DNA from: Sunxiuqinia elliptica
GTDB taxonomy: Bacteria > Bacteroidota > Bacteroidia > Bacteroidales > Prolixibacteraceae
Length of the DNA stretch: 64,000 nt
NCBI RefSeq assembly: GCF_900113005.1
Contig: NZ_FONW01000007.1
Location: 1 to 64,000, forward strand
Direction: 5' to 3'
Part shown: positions 50,931 to 59,790 of the stretch, one piece after another
Layout: every line of letters starts with the position of its first letter
Position numbering within the stretch: position 1 is the stretch's first letter
The notes under the pieces: generated by a model
Told to the model about the DNA's origin: nothing
The model's input: only the letters and a program-made list of their open reading frames with translations
Databases searched by the model: none
Program-made: the position numbers and the translations under genes

Positions 50931-51115
50931 CCGCAAACGTTTCCCACCCGAGGTAGAACGAGTGTTTCAACAAGGCGACCGGCACTCCGGCACTCATCGA
51001 TTTTCAAACAAGCCAAATACCTAAAAACGAGTGGCTCACTCCTTCCCGAATTCTGCTATCTCCCGAAAAATCCATATTTTTACAATCGCACCCTCACGCA
51101 TTCGAAAATTAATTG

Positions 51116-51123
51116 TAGTTTTG
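51116..51123 (+). promoter_or_regulatory. TAnnTTTG -7 box of guaB
   Basis: TAGTTTTG followed by CGCAA, 31 bases before the ATG. The rplS promoter has TATTTTTG followed by the same CGCAA. No convincing -33 element is seen. Confidence 0.5.
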
Positions 51124-51154
51124 CGCAATTTTTCAATCTAAAAGCTGGTATATT

Positions 51155-52651
51155 ATGGCAAAGTACTCAAACGAAGTTTCCAGAACCTTTAGCGAATATC
51201 TGCTGATCCCCGGTCTTACTGACAAAAACTGCGTTCCACAAAACGTTTCATTAAAAGCCCCATTGGTGAGTTTCAAAAAAGGCGAAAAGCCAAGCATGGA
51301 ACTCAATGTGCCTTTTGTTTCGGCTATCATGCAATCGGTATCCGATGATAACATGGCCATTGCCTTAGCACGAAATGGTGGGCTGTCGTTTATTTTTGGC
51401 TCTCAAGCCATCGACACTCAGGCTGAAATGGTGCGCAAAGTAAAAAAATTCAAAGCAGGATTTGTTGAAAGTGACTCTAACCTAACGCCAGAAAACACCT
51501 TGGCTGATGTTGTAAATCTGATTGAAAAAACGGGACACTCAACCCTCGGAATTACCGAAGATGGCTCGTCACACGGAAAACTACTGGGCATTGTTACCGG
51601 ACGTGATTTCCGAACCAGTCGCGATCCAATGGACAAAAAAGTGAAAGAGTTTATGACTCCTTTCGACAAGCTGATCACCGGACAACTTGGAATTTCATTG
51701 AACGAAGCCAATGATATCATCTGGGACAATAAACTCAATAGTCTTCCAATTATTGACAACAACCAGAATCTTCAGTACTTCGTGTTCCGCAAAGACTACG
51801 AAAGCCACAAAGAACACCCGAACGAGCTTTCAGATTCCAATAAAAAATTGATGGTTGGTGCTGGGATTAACAGCCGCGACTACAAAGAACGTGTTCCTGC
51901 CTTGGTCGCTGCTGGTGTTGATGTGCTTTGTGTTGACTCTTCGGATGGTTTTTCTGCCTGGCAGCGCGAAACCATTGAATACGTCAAGAAAGAATACAAA
52001 GGCGAAGTCAAGATTGGTGCCGGCAACGTAGTTGACAAAGAAGGTTTCTTATACCTTGCTGAAGCAGGAGCCGATTTCATTAAAGTTGGGATTGGTGGCG
52101 GATCGATTTGTATTACCCGTGAGCAAAAAGGAATTGGGCGCGGCCAAGCCACCTCAATCATTGAAGTAGCTGCTGCACGCGATGAGTATTTCGAAAAAAC
52201 CGGAACGTACATCCCAATCTGTTCGGATGGCGGTATTGTACAGGACTACCACATGGTACTGGCCTTGGCTATGGGAGCTGACTTTTTGATGATGGGCCGT
52301 TATTTTGCCCGTTTTGACGAGAGTCCAACACGTAAGCTGATGGTGAACAACCGCTATGTTAAAGAATACTGGGGAGAAGGATCGAACCGTGCTCGCAACT
52401 GGCAACGTTACGATATGGGCGGCAGCACTGGCCTGAAATTTGAAGAAGGTGTTGACAGCTATGTTCCTTACGCCGGTAAATTGAAAGACAACCTGGATAT
52501 TACTTTGGGAAAAATGAAATCAACCATGTGTAGTTGTGGCTCAATTTCCATTCAGGACTTAAAAGATAAAGCAAAAATTACCCTGGTATCGGCCACCAGT
52601 ATTGTTGAAGGTGGAGCTCATGATGTTATTCTGAAAGATGCCAACATGTAA
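51155..52651 (+). CDS. guaB: inosine-5'-monophosphate dehydrogenase (Tritrichomonas type)
   Basis: Oxidises IMP to XMP with NAD, the committed step to guanine nucleotides. The 498-residue protein has the IMPDH barrel with two CBS domains (about residues 100-220). The catalytic Cys is residue 319 in [20 protein letters not shown], and the mobile-flap Arg-Tyr pair is 418-419 in NWQRYD. These numbers and long matching blocks (NEYLLIPGL-like start, [35 protein letters not shown]-x-CG) are, from memory, those of the Tritrichomonas foetus enzyme, a divergent type thought to have come from bacteria. Single gene with its own promoter and terminator. Confidence 0.95.
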   Translation: MAKYSNEVSRTFSEYLLIPGLTDKNCVPQNVSLKAPLVSFKKGEKPSMELNVPFVSAIMQSVSDDNMAIALARNGGLSFIFGSQAIDTQAEMVRKVKKFKAGFVESDSNLTPENTLADVVNLIEKTGHSTLGITEDGSSHGKLLGIVTGRDFRTSRDPMDKKVKEFMTPFDKLITGQLGISLNEANDIIWDNKLNSLPIIDNNQNLQYFVFRKDYESHKEHPNELSDSNKKLMVGAGINSRDYKERVPALVAAGVDVLCVDSSDGFSAWQRETIEYVKKEYKGEVKIGAGNVVDKEGFLYLAEAGADFIKVGIGGGSICITREQKGIGRGQATSIIEVAAARDEYFEKTGTYIPICSDGGIVQDYHMVLALAMGADFLMMGRYFARFDESPTRKLMVNNRYVKEYWGEGSNRARNWQRYDMGGSTGLKFEEGVDSYVPYAGKLKDNLDITLGKMKSTMCSCGSISIQDLKDKAKITLVSATSIVEGGAHDVILKDANM

Positions 52652-52795
52652 TTTAAGCGATCGTTAGGTTTTCAGATTTCGGATGATCAAACATTGATCA
52701 GATCTTCGCTTAGAGGGATTTGGATAATGTAAAAAGCCAGCCGATGACATAAAAATCAACGAGCGACTATAATTAGCAATCACATAAAGACTTAG

Positions 52796-52828
52796 AAGTC
52801 CCAGGCTCCATCGAGCTTGGGACTTTTT
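52796..52828 (+). terminator. terminator downstream of guaB
   Basis: AAGTCCCAGGCT (52796-52807) pairs with AGCTTGGGACTT (52814-52825) with one internal mismatch and a five-T tail. It lies 145 bases after the guaB stop; the stretch between shows nothing. Confidence 0.8.
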
Positions 52829-52875
52829 AATCGGTATAGAACATTTAATACGTTAACTATCTTCTGCAGAATTGC

Positions 52876-53610
52876 TTAAACCTTTTTGAAGTAATCCTTA
52901 GCCGCATTACAAATCGGGCATTTATAATCTTCAGGCAAATCCTCAAAAGGCGTGCCCGGAGGAATTCCCATTGAAGGATCGCCAACCGCCGGATCATAAG
53001 TAAAGCCGCAAATCACACAAACATGAGATTCTGCTCCGTCATCTTCTTTTTCGTCCGGCTTTGCATCTTGCTTTTGCAGTTCAGCTTCTTCCTCATCCAG
53101 CACCGATTTCTCAATATAAGTTGGGGAATTCTTAGGTGAAAACATTTTGTATTTCTCGCGGTAGTAGGCATAGGTCAAAGGCTCTTCATCCGACAGCACA
53201 TCGCTGTCAACCACCTCTCCTACAATCAGCCAATGCGAACCAACATCAATCGCATGAGTCACTTTGCAGTCCAGCCATGCCACACATGCATCCAACACAA
53301 TCGGAGCTCCCGTGCTGGCTTGCGTTAGTTCAACATCCTTAAACTTATCCAGGTCACTTCCCGAATTAAACCCAAAGTTCCCAATCAGTTTAACGTCCAA
53401 TTCCTTCTTCAGAATTGAAACAGAAAAAATACCGGACTCGCGAATGGCAGCTGTGCTCTCATTGTCCTTATGACAAGAAATAGCCACCTGCTCCGGCTCG
53501 TTTGTAACCTGAAAAGCGGTATTGGCAATGTACCCGTACTTTTTGCCACCTTGCTCAGTGGCGATCAAGTACATGCCGTATGACATTTTATGAAAAGCTT
53601 TGTATTTCAT
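52876..53610 (-). CDS. flavin reductase-rubredoxin fusion (Hrb-like)
   Basis: A 244-residue cytoplasmic redox protein. Residues 1-160 form a flavin-reductase-like FMN-binding domain ([51 protein letters not shown]). After an acidic linker (about 168-192), a rubredoxin domain has Fe ligands Cys198, Cys201, Cys231 and Cys234. In acetogens such high-molecular-weight rubredoxins pass electrons from NAD(P)H to flavodiiron proteins for oxygen or nitric oxide removal. No partner gene is nearby. It is consistent with an anaerobic or microaerophilic lifestyle. Confidence 0.92.
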   Translation of the reverse strand: MKYKAFHKMSYGMYLIATEQGGKKYGYIANTAFQVTNEPEQVAISCHKDNESTAAIRESGIFSVSILKKELDVKLIGNFGFNSGSDLDKFKDVELTQASTGAPIVLDACVAWLDCKVTHAIDVGSHWLIVGEVVDSDVLSDEEPLTYAYYREKYKMFSPKNSPTYIEKSVLDEEEAELQKQDAKPDEKEDDGAESHVCVICGFTYDPAVGDPSMGIPPGTPFEDLPEDYKCPICNAAKDYFKKV

Positions 53611-53927
53611 CTGTTTATAATTGTTAGTTTTTAATGTGGTTCGCTAGAGATCTTAACAGTCGATTTCGCTAATCATGCTCACCTCCTGTGTTCATTGGCA
53701 CACAATAGCAAGCATAATGAACTTTAAATTTGGGATTATTTTAGCAAACTTCCATACATCTATGCCAAATATCGGAACTCATCCAGAAGCTTTTCACCGC
53801 TCTTTCTTCTCTGCCGAACTAAAACCAACGAATTGAGCTTTCTCATTTTTAGTTCAGGCTTTTTTTCACTTTTTTAGTGGTTTCGTTTCAAAACCAAATG
53901 CTGACATTTCTAAAAACAAAAAATAGC

Positions 53928-55610
53928 ATGATAAGAAGAATTAGTTTAATCGCTTTATTTGTAGTTGTAGGAGCGGCGTATAGCTGGGCCTGTACCAATT
54001 TTCTAGTTACCAAAGGAGCCTCGGTTGATGGCTCTACCATGATCACTTATGCAGCAGATTCGCACACACTTTATGGCGAACTGTACTACCAACCTGCTGC
54101 GGATCATCCGGAAGGTACCACCCGGGACATTTACGAATGGGATACCGGCAAATTTCTTGGAATTATTCCAGAAGTGCCTCATACTTACAGTGTGATTGGC
54201 AACATGAATGAACATCAACTGGCTATTGGCGAAACCACTTTTGGTGGACGCTCAGAGCTTAGCAGCCAATCTGGAGCAATCATGGATTACGGAAGTTTAA
54301 TCTATGTAACCTTGCAACGCGCCAAAACAGCCCGTGAAGCCATTAAAGTAATGACTGACTTAGCAGACACCTATGGGTACTACAGTTCAGGGGAGTCGTT
54401 TTCAATTGCCGATCCAGAGGAAGTTTGGATTCTGGAAATGATTGGAAAAGGTGAAGGCGAAAAAGGAGCCGTTTGGGTTGCTGTTCGGGTTCCTGATGGC
54501 TACATCAGCGGACATGCCAACCAAGCGCGTATCACCACCTTCCCTTTAAACGATACACAAAACTGCATGTACTCGAAAGACGTGATCTCTTTTGCTCGCG
54601 AAAAAGGATGGTTTGATGGGAAAAATAAAGAATTCAGCTTTTCAGATGTTTATGCTCCGGTTGATTTTGGTGCAGCTCGCTTTTGCGAAGCTCGCGTGTG
54701 GGCCGGATTCAATAAAGTAGCTGAAGGAATGGATCAATACACCAACTATGCCAAAGGGCTGATTGAGCAGGATCCGAATACCAAGTTTGCAACCAACCGC
54801 ATGCCGTTGTGGATTAAGCCAGACAAGAAGCTTTCAGTGAAAGATGTGATGGAAATGATGCGCGACCACTACGAAGGAACAGAACTGGACATGAGCAAAG
54901 ATTTAGGAGCCGGACCTCATGGATTACCCTACCGTTGGAGAGGACTAACCTGGGAAGTTGACTCCGTAGAATACTGCAACGAACGCGCCATTTCAACGCA
55001 GCAAACCGGTTTCTCATTTGTATCGCAAAGCCGTTCTTGGTTACCCGATGCCATTGGAGGAATTCTATGGTTTGGTGTTGACGACACTTACAGCACCTGC
55101 TATGCCCCCATGTATTGCGGCATTACCGAAGTTCCTGAGTGTTTCAAGGTAGGTAACGGCGACTTGCTGAACTATTCTGAAACGTCAGCTTTCTGGATTT
55201 TCAATACAGTAACCAACTTTGCTTACCTGCGTTACGATGCCATGATTGAGCACGTTCGCAAACGTCAAGCAGAAATTGAAGGCAAATTTATTGCCAGCAC
55301 TCCAGCAATTGACCAAGCAGCCAACTACCTTTTCGAAAATGAAGGAGAAGCAAAAGCCCGTCAATTCCTGACTGAATATGCCAGCAACGAAGCCAACAAC
55401 ATGACCGCTGACTGGAAAGAGCTTTTCCAATACCTGCTGATCAAGTACATTGACGGAAACGTTAAAAAAGAGAAAGACGGTCAATTTGAACGCAACGAGT
55501 ATGGCATGCCTGCTTCTCCTGATCAACCAGGATACCCAGATTGGTGGTACGAAGCAATTATCAAGAGTACCGGCGATCATTTTAAAGTTATTGGTGGCGC
55601 AGGACACTAA
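53928..55610 (+). CDS. C69-family dipeptidase
   Basis: A 560-residue exported N-terminal-nucleophile hydrolase. The signal peptide MIRRISLIALFVVVGAAYSWA is followed at once by Cys22, the conserved nucleophile, in CTNFLVTKGASVDGSTMITYAADSH. Other blocks are VIGNMNEHQLAIGETTFGG, GSLIYVTLQRAKTAREAIKVM and SGESFSIADPEEVWILEM, as in PepD/U34 dipeptidases. I start at the ATG at 53928; the frame runs upstream to a GTG at 53877, which would bury the signal peptide. Periplasmic processing would expose the Cys. Transcribed alone, after a 266-base intergenic region with no clear promoter box. Confidence 0.9.
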   Translation: MIRRISLIALFVVVGAAYSWACTNFLVTKGASVDGSTMITYAADSHTLYGELYYQPAADHPEGTTRDIYEWDTGKFLGIIPEVPHTYSVIGNMNEHQLAIGETTFGGRSELSSQSGAIMDYGSLIYVTLQRAKTAREAIKVMTDLADTYGYYSSGESFSIADPEEVWILEMIGKGEGEKGAVWVAVRVPDGYISGHANQARITTFPLNDTQNCMYSKDVISFAREKGWFDGKNKEFSFSDVYAPVDFGAARFCEARVWAGFNKVAEGMDQYTNYAKGLIEQDPNTKFATNRMPLWIKPDKKLSVKDVMEMMRDHYEGTELDMSKDLGAGPHGLPYRWRGLTWEVDSVEYCNERAISTQQTGFSFVSQSRSWLPDAIGGILWFGVDDTYSTCYAPMYCGITEVPECFKVGNGDLLNYSETSAFWIFNTVTNFAYLRYDAMIEHVRKRQAEIEGKFIASTPAIDQAANYLFENEGEAKARQFLTEYASNEANNMTADWKELFQYLLIKYIDGNVKKEKDGQFERNEYGMPASPDQPGYPDWWYEAIIKSTGDHFKVIGGAGH

Positions 55611-55634
55611 AGAAGAAAATAAAAAAGCTAAATC

Positions 55635-55670
55635 GGTGCAAACAGGGATTCTATTCTGAATCCCAGCACC
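55635..55670. terminator. hairpin after the C69 dipeptidase gene
   Basis: GGTGC/GCACC outer arms and GGGATTC/GAATCCC inner arms enclose a six-base loop, 24 bases past the stop. There is no T run, so it is a weak terminator candidate. Confidence 0.45.
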
Positions 55671-55704
55671 TAAAAGCTAATCAATAAAATTCAGCAAAAT
55701 AGTT

Positions 55705-55733
55705 TTGCAAGACAATAAATATTACTATTTTTG
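55705..55733 (+). promoter_or_regulatory. rplS promoter, Bacteroidota sigma type
   Basis: TTG at 55705-55707 and TATTTTTG at 55726-55733, 18 bases apart, fit the -33 TTG and -7 TAnnTTTG pattern. A short dyad TTACAC/GTGTAA at 55752-55770 lies in the leader, 21 bases before the ATG, and could matter for ribosomal-protein regulation. Confidence 0.7.
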
Positions 55734-55791
55734 CGCAAAATCTGCAATCTCTTACACTGACGCTGTGTAATATTGCCTAAAATTTAAAAAG

Positions 55792-56139
55792 ATGGATTTA
55801 ATTAAAGTAGCCGAGCAAGCTTTTGAGGTAGAGAACAAGCTACCTAAGTTTGGCGCTGGTGACACTGTTACTGTTCACTACAAAATTAAGGAAGGAAACA
55901 AAGAACGTATTCAGGACTTCCGTGGTGTTGTAATTCAAGTGAAAGGTGCTGGAACAAACAAAACATTTACCGTTCGTAAAATGTCTGGAAACATTGGTGT
56001 TGAGCGTATCTTCCCAATGACTTCTCCTTTTATCGAAGGTGTTGACATTAACAAAGTAGGTAGTGTACGTCGTGCACGGATCTTCTATCAACGTGAACGT
56101 ACTGGTAAAAAAGCACGGATCAAAGAAAAAAGATTCTAA
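55792..56139 (+). CDS. rplS: 50S ribosomal protein L19
   Basis: Ribosomal protein at the 30S-50S interface. The 115 residues match L19 end to end: FGAGDTVTVHYKIKEGNKERIQDFRGVVIQVKGAG, FTVRKMSGNIGVERIFP, then the basic RRARIFYQRERTGKKARIKEKRF. It stands alone, with neither trmD nor rimM nor rpsP next to it, as is common in Bacteroidota. Its promoter and terminator are both visible. Confidence 0.98.
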   Translation: MDLIKVAEQAFEVENKLPKFGAGDTVTVHYKIKEGNKERIQDFRGVVIQVKGAGTNKTFTVRKMSGNIGVERIFPMTSPFIEGVDINKVGSVRRARIFYQRERTGKKARIKEKRF

Positions 56140-56160
56140 TATCAGCATTCATGATACTCA

Positions 56161-56190
56161 AAAGGTCTTCAATAAGAAGGCCTTTTTTTG
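56161..56190 (+). terminator. intrinsic terminator after rplS
   Basis: AAAGGTCTTC (56161-56170) and GAAGGCCTTT (56176-56185) with one G-U pair, a five-base loop and seven T at the end. It is 21 bases past the stop. Confidence 0.88.
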
Positions 56191-56278
56191 TATCTGAAAG
56201 TGTTTCCACAACACTATTTTTTCTGATAAAAATCACAACTTATCAGACTTTGCTTAATTTAATTTGTAAAAAAAAGTT

Positions 56279-57202
56279 ATGCCATTCCTACAAAAAGAAA
56301 AACTGTTTTCATTAAAGTGGTTTAAGGAATATGCCTTCATCACTTTAGGTTCATTCATATTAGCAGTCGGATTTGTCTATTTTATTTCTCCACACAAAAT
56401 CGTTCCCGGGGGAATATATGGCGTAGGAATCGTAGTTCACTACCTGACCAAAGGTCTTTTCTCATTTTGGCCCGAAGGTTTTCCAGTCGGATTGTTCGCT
56501 TTACTGGTCAACATCCCCTTAACCATCGTTGGAATTAAGGTACTAGGCCCTCGCTTTGGGGTAAAGACAGTCGTTGGCTTTGTGCTCACATCTGTCTTCA
56601 TGGACTTAATAACTTACCTTCGCCCTGTTGGCGATGCAGCCTTGGTTGAAGATGTATTGCTTTCCTGTGTTTTCGGCGGAGTGTTGCTTGGCGTTGGCTT
56701 AGGCTTCATTTTTAAATCGCGTGCTTCATCAGGTGGATCAGCCATCATCTCCATGATTTTGTCAAAATACACCGGCATTCAACTGGGGCAGTCACTCATT
56801 TATGTTGACTCTGTTATTGTAATCTTTGGGTTGATTGCATTTGGCGAATGGCAAATCCCACTCTACTCTTGGGTTGTTATTTACATCACTGGCCGAGCTA
56901 TTGATATTACTATTGAAGGTTTTGACTACAACAAAGCCCTGCTGATCATTTCCGACAAACACGAAGAAATTAAAAACAAGATTCTGGTCGATTTGGAACG
57001 AGGTGGCACTTACCTTAAAGGAAATGGCATGTACAGCGGTCAGGAAAAGCAAATCATCTACACCGTTGTTAGTCGTCGCGAAGTGGCTATTTTAGAGCAG
57101 TACATCAGCCAAATAGATCCCGATGCCTTCATCACCGTTATGGATGCCAAAGAAATTTTGGGTGAAGGATTCCAGTCTCTGAAAAACAAGATGGACGACT
57201 AG
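56279..57202 (+). CDS. YitT-family membrane protein
   Basis: A 307-residue inner-membrane protein of the YitT/DUF161 family with five to six helices (ITLGSFILAVGFVYFISPHKIVPGGIYGVGIVV, VCG-like FGGVLLGVGLGFIFKSRASSGGSAIISM) and a C-terminal cytoplasmic DUF2179 domain of about 80 residues (ALLIISDKHEEIKNKILVDLERGGTYLKGNGMYSGQEKQIIYTVVSRREV). The function is not established in general. It stands between rplS and the patatin gene without evident operon partners. Confidence 0.9.
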   Translation: MPFLQKEKLFSLKWFKEYAFITLGSFILAVGFVYFISPHKIVPGGIYGVGIVVHYLTKGLFSFWPEGFPVGLFALLVNIPLTIVGIKVLGPRFGVKTVVGFVLTSVFMDLITYLRPVGDAALVEDVLLSCVFGGVLLGVGLGFIFKSRASSGGSAIISMILSKYTGIQLGQSLIYVDSVIVIFGLIAFGEWQIPLYSWVVIYITGRAIDITIEGFDYNKALLIISDKHEEIKNKILVDLERGGTYLKGNGMYSGQEKQIIYTVVSRREVAILEQYISQIDPDAFITVMDAKEILGEGFQSLKNKMDD

Positions 57203-57280
57203 TTGGCAAGTTTTGTACATTTCATCGGGTTTTACTGTTCCTTTTATGTAATTTAGGGGCTCGAAAATAAATCCCATGCC

Positions 57281-59569
57281 ATGAAACGTTTTAGCTTAAC
57301 TTTTGCGCTCATTTGCTGTATATTAGTAGCAAATGCTCAATCGGTCGGACTCGTATTGAGTGGTGGCGGAGCAAAAGGATTAGCCCACATTGGTGTCATC
57401 CGGGCACTAGAAGAGAATAATATCCCCATCGATTATATTGCAGGAACATCCATGGGGGCAATCGTTGGAGGACTATACGCTGCGGGCTATTCTCCCGACG
57501 AAATGGAGACTTTATTCTTATCTGACCAATTTAAGTTCTGGGCTACCGGAAAAATTCAGGAAGAATATCGCTATTTCTTTCGAAAGCTGGAAGGCACTCC
57601 GGCATGGCTTAATCTCGACCTGCAAAAAACCGACGACAAATTAAAAATTTTACCGCCAACGAACATCATTCCTGAAGAACAAATGGACTTTGCATTTATG
57701 GAGATGTTCTCTTCGACCAATGCCGTTTGCGACTATAATTTCGACAAACTCATGGTTCCGTTTTTATGCATTGCAACGGACGTTTTCGAAAACCAGGAAG
57801 TTGAACTACGCAGTGGCGACTTGGGCGAAGCGATTCGCGCATCCATGACTTTTCCGCTTTATTTTAAGCCAATAGCCATTGATGGTGCATTGGTCTTTGA
57901 CGGTGGAATCGTTAATAATTTCCCGGTTAAAAATACGGTTGAAGCTTTCAACCCCGACATTGTGATTGGCCATAAGGTAGCCAACAATGCCAAACGACCT
58001 GACGAAGATGACGTTATGGCACAGTTGGAAAACATGATCATGCAAAAAACGGACTACGAAGTCCCCTCGGACAAAGGCTTACTACTCGAAACCAAGTTCA
58101 CCAACATCGGCCTACTCGATTTTGATAAGCTTATGATCATCGAAAAAGATGGTTACCAAACAACCATGAGCAAGATGGATTCCATCAAAACGCTTATTTC
58201 AAGACGGGTAGATCAGACATCCGTAGATGAGAAACGCCATAAATTCAACATCCGCAAGCCGGAACTCAAATTTCAAAACATTCAGGTTGAAGGTGTTACC
58301 GACCCAATGCAGCGCAAGTACATTATCCAAAGTATAAAACACCGAAATAATGTCATCGGTCTGGAAGACCTTCGTCACGAATATTTCAAGTTGGTTGCTG
58401 ATCCGCAATTAAAATCGGTTCGTCCCGTATCGCTATACAATAAAGAAACAGGTTATTTTGACCTGCACTTGAAAGTAAAAAAGTCAAATCCCTTAGAGAT
58501 TAACTTCGGAGGAAACGTTTCAACCAAGCCTATCAACCAAGGCTTCTTAAGTGTCGACTACCGTTTTTTCAACGGTCGGGCTTACACGCTAAGTACCAAT
58601 ATTTATTTCGGACGTTTCTATAGTTCCATCAAGGCTGGAGGACGAATTGACTTCCCCACCCGACTTCCTTTCTACCTCTCGGGATACTTAACCTTAAATC
58701 GTTGGGACTACTTCTCAAACAGTAACGAATTCTTCTTTGAGGATGTTAATTCACCTTATGTGATTCAGGACGAAAGTAATGTCCGTTTTGAACTGGGCTT
58801 TCCCATAAAAACACATGGGAAATTAACTTTCGGAACCAGCTATTCTTCGTCCTCTGATGCCTACTACTTCACCGAGTCGGTGCGGAAAAATGACGATGCA
58901 GAACATACGGATTTCGATGCCTTTTCAGGAAGAGTCAGCTTGCTGAAGAACTCTCAAAATTACAAGCAATACGCTACAGAAGGAACAGCAGCAGAGATAA
59001 ATTTCACCTATACACTGGGCAACGAAAAACACAAGCCGGGCTCCAATTCGCCATTCCCGACATCCAGTTCGGTTGACCATGATTTCTATACCTTAGAAGG
59101 CAAATATGATCGGTATTTCCCCTTAAGCAAACACACGACACTTGGATTTACCGCTGAAGGAGTTTTAAGCAATAAGGATGTTTTCAACAATTACACCTCA
59201 ACATTGCTGGCAGCCAACACCTTCACACCGACACCTTTTAGCCAAACACTGTTCTTAAAGAAATACAGAGCGAACAAGTATTTTGCTTCTGGAATAAAGA
59301 CAATCTATGAGTTCAATGATCAACTACACTTTCGTCTGGAAGGCTATGCTTTTGCTCCAGTTCGAAGAATCAATAGAGGCGAAGACTTTCAAGCTTTATA
59401 CGATCCAGACCAATATAGTACCTTGAAACTGATGGGTTCAGGAGGTTTTATATACCATACGGGACTTGGACCAGTGAGCCTGACCCTTAACTATTTTGAA
59501 AAGGAAAACACCAAGTTTTACGTCGCTTTTAGCTTTGGGTACGTGTTATTTAATAAGCGGGGGTATTAG
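57281..59569 (+). CDS. patatin-like phospholipase with outer-membrane barrel
   Basis: A 762-residue exported protein: signal peptide (MKRFSLTFALICCILVANA), patatin domain with the oxyanion loop LSGGGAKGLAHIGVI, nucleophile Ser in GTSMGAIVGG and the Asp of DGGIVNNFPV. A POTRA-like part (residues about 320-395, KFQNIQVEGVTDPMQRKYIIQSIK) follows, then a C-terminal Omp85-type beta-barrel ending in an aromatic-rich strand. This layout is like the PlpD type Vd secretion proteins and common in Bacteroidota. The catalytic Ser-Asp dyad is intact, so lipase activity at the cell envelope is expected. Confidence 0.92.
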   Translation: MKRFSLTFALICCILVANAQSVGLVLSGGGAKGLAHIGVIRALEENNIPIDYIAGTSMGAIVGGLYAAGYSPDEMETLFLSDQFKFWATGKIQEEYRYFFRKLEGTPAWLNLDLQKTDDKLKILPPTNIIPEEQMDFAFMEMFSSTNAVCDYNFDKLMVPFLCIATDVFENQEVELRSGDLGEAIRASMTFPLYFKPIAIDGALVFDGGIVNNFPVKNTVEAFNPDIVIGHKVANNAKRPDEDDVMAQLENMIMQKTDYEVPSDKGLLLETKFTNIGLLDFDKLMIIEKDGYQTTMSKMDSIKTLISRRVDQTSVDEKRHKFNIRKPELKFQNIQVEGVTDPMQRKYIIQSIKHRNNVIGLEDLRHEYFKLVADPQLKSVRPVSLYNKETGYFDLHLKVKKSNPLEINFGGNVSTKPINQGFLSVDYRFFNGRAYTLSTNIYFGRFYSSIKAGGRIDFPTRLPFYLSGYLTLNRWDYFSNSNEFFFEDVNSPYVIQDESNVRFELGFPIKTHGKLTFGTSYSSSSDAYYFTESVRKNDDAEHTDFDAFSGRVSLLKNSQNYKQYATEGTAAEINFTYTLGNEKHKPGSNSPFPTSSSVDHDFYTLEGKYDRYFPLSKHTTLGFTAEGVLSNKDVFNNYTSTLLAANTFTPTPFSQTLFLKKYRANKYFASGIKTIYEFNDQLHFRLEGYAFAPVRRINRGEDFQALYDPDQYSTLKLMGSGGFIYHTGLGPVSLTLNYFEKENTKFYVAFSFGYVLFNKRGY

Positions 59570-59790
59570 CCGTTTTCAGCTGAGACGTCTGGATGGCTAA
59601 CTTGAACACGCTGAAATCAAACAGAAGAGTTTACAAAACACTTGAAACTCCGAATTTCATATTTCGAAATTCTCCAAACATTTGAGAATCGAACTCCCCT
59701 GAATCGAGACTTATGTCGAAAATAGCGCAGCCTTAAGCCATAAACGCCCAAGTCATAGTATGTCACACTCTATTAACGCGCTATTTTCTG

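Larger units (their letters stand above)
50362..51154. other. long intergenic region with tandem array and guaB promoter
   Basis: 793 bases without a credible gene. 50362-50580 is AT-rich with no feature I can support. 50679-50930 is a 42-bp-period tandem array. The last 60 bases carry the guaB -7 box. Reading frames over the array exist on both strands but are translated repeat. Confidence 0.7.

Noticed and set aside
50583-51016. Reading frames of 69-117 codons on both strands with 14-residue repeats
   Set aside because: They all read the 42-bp array; open on both strands at once, no start signal, no codon preference.
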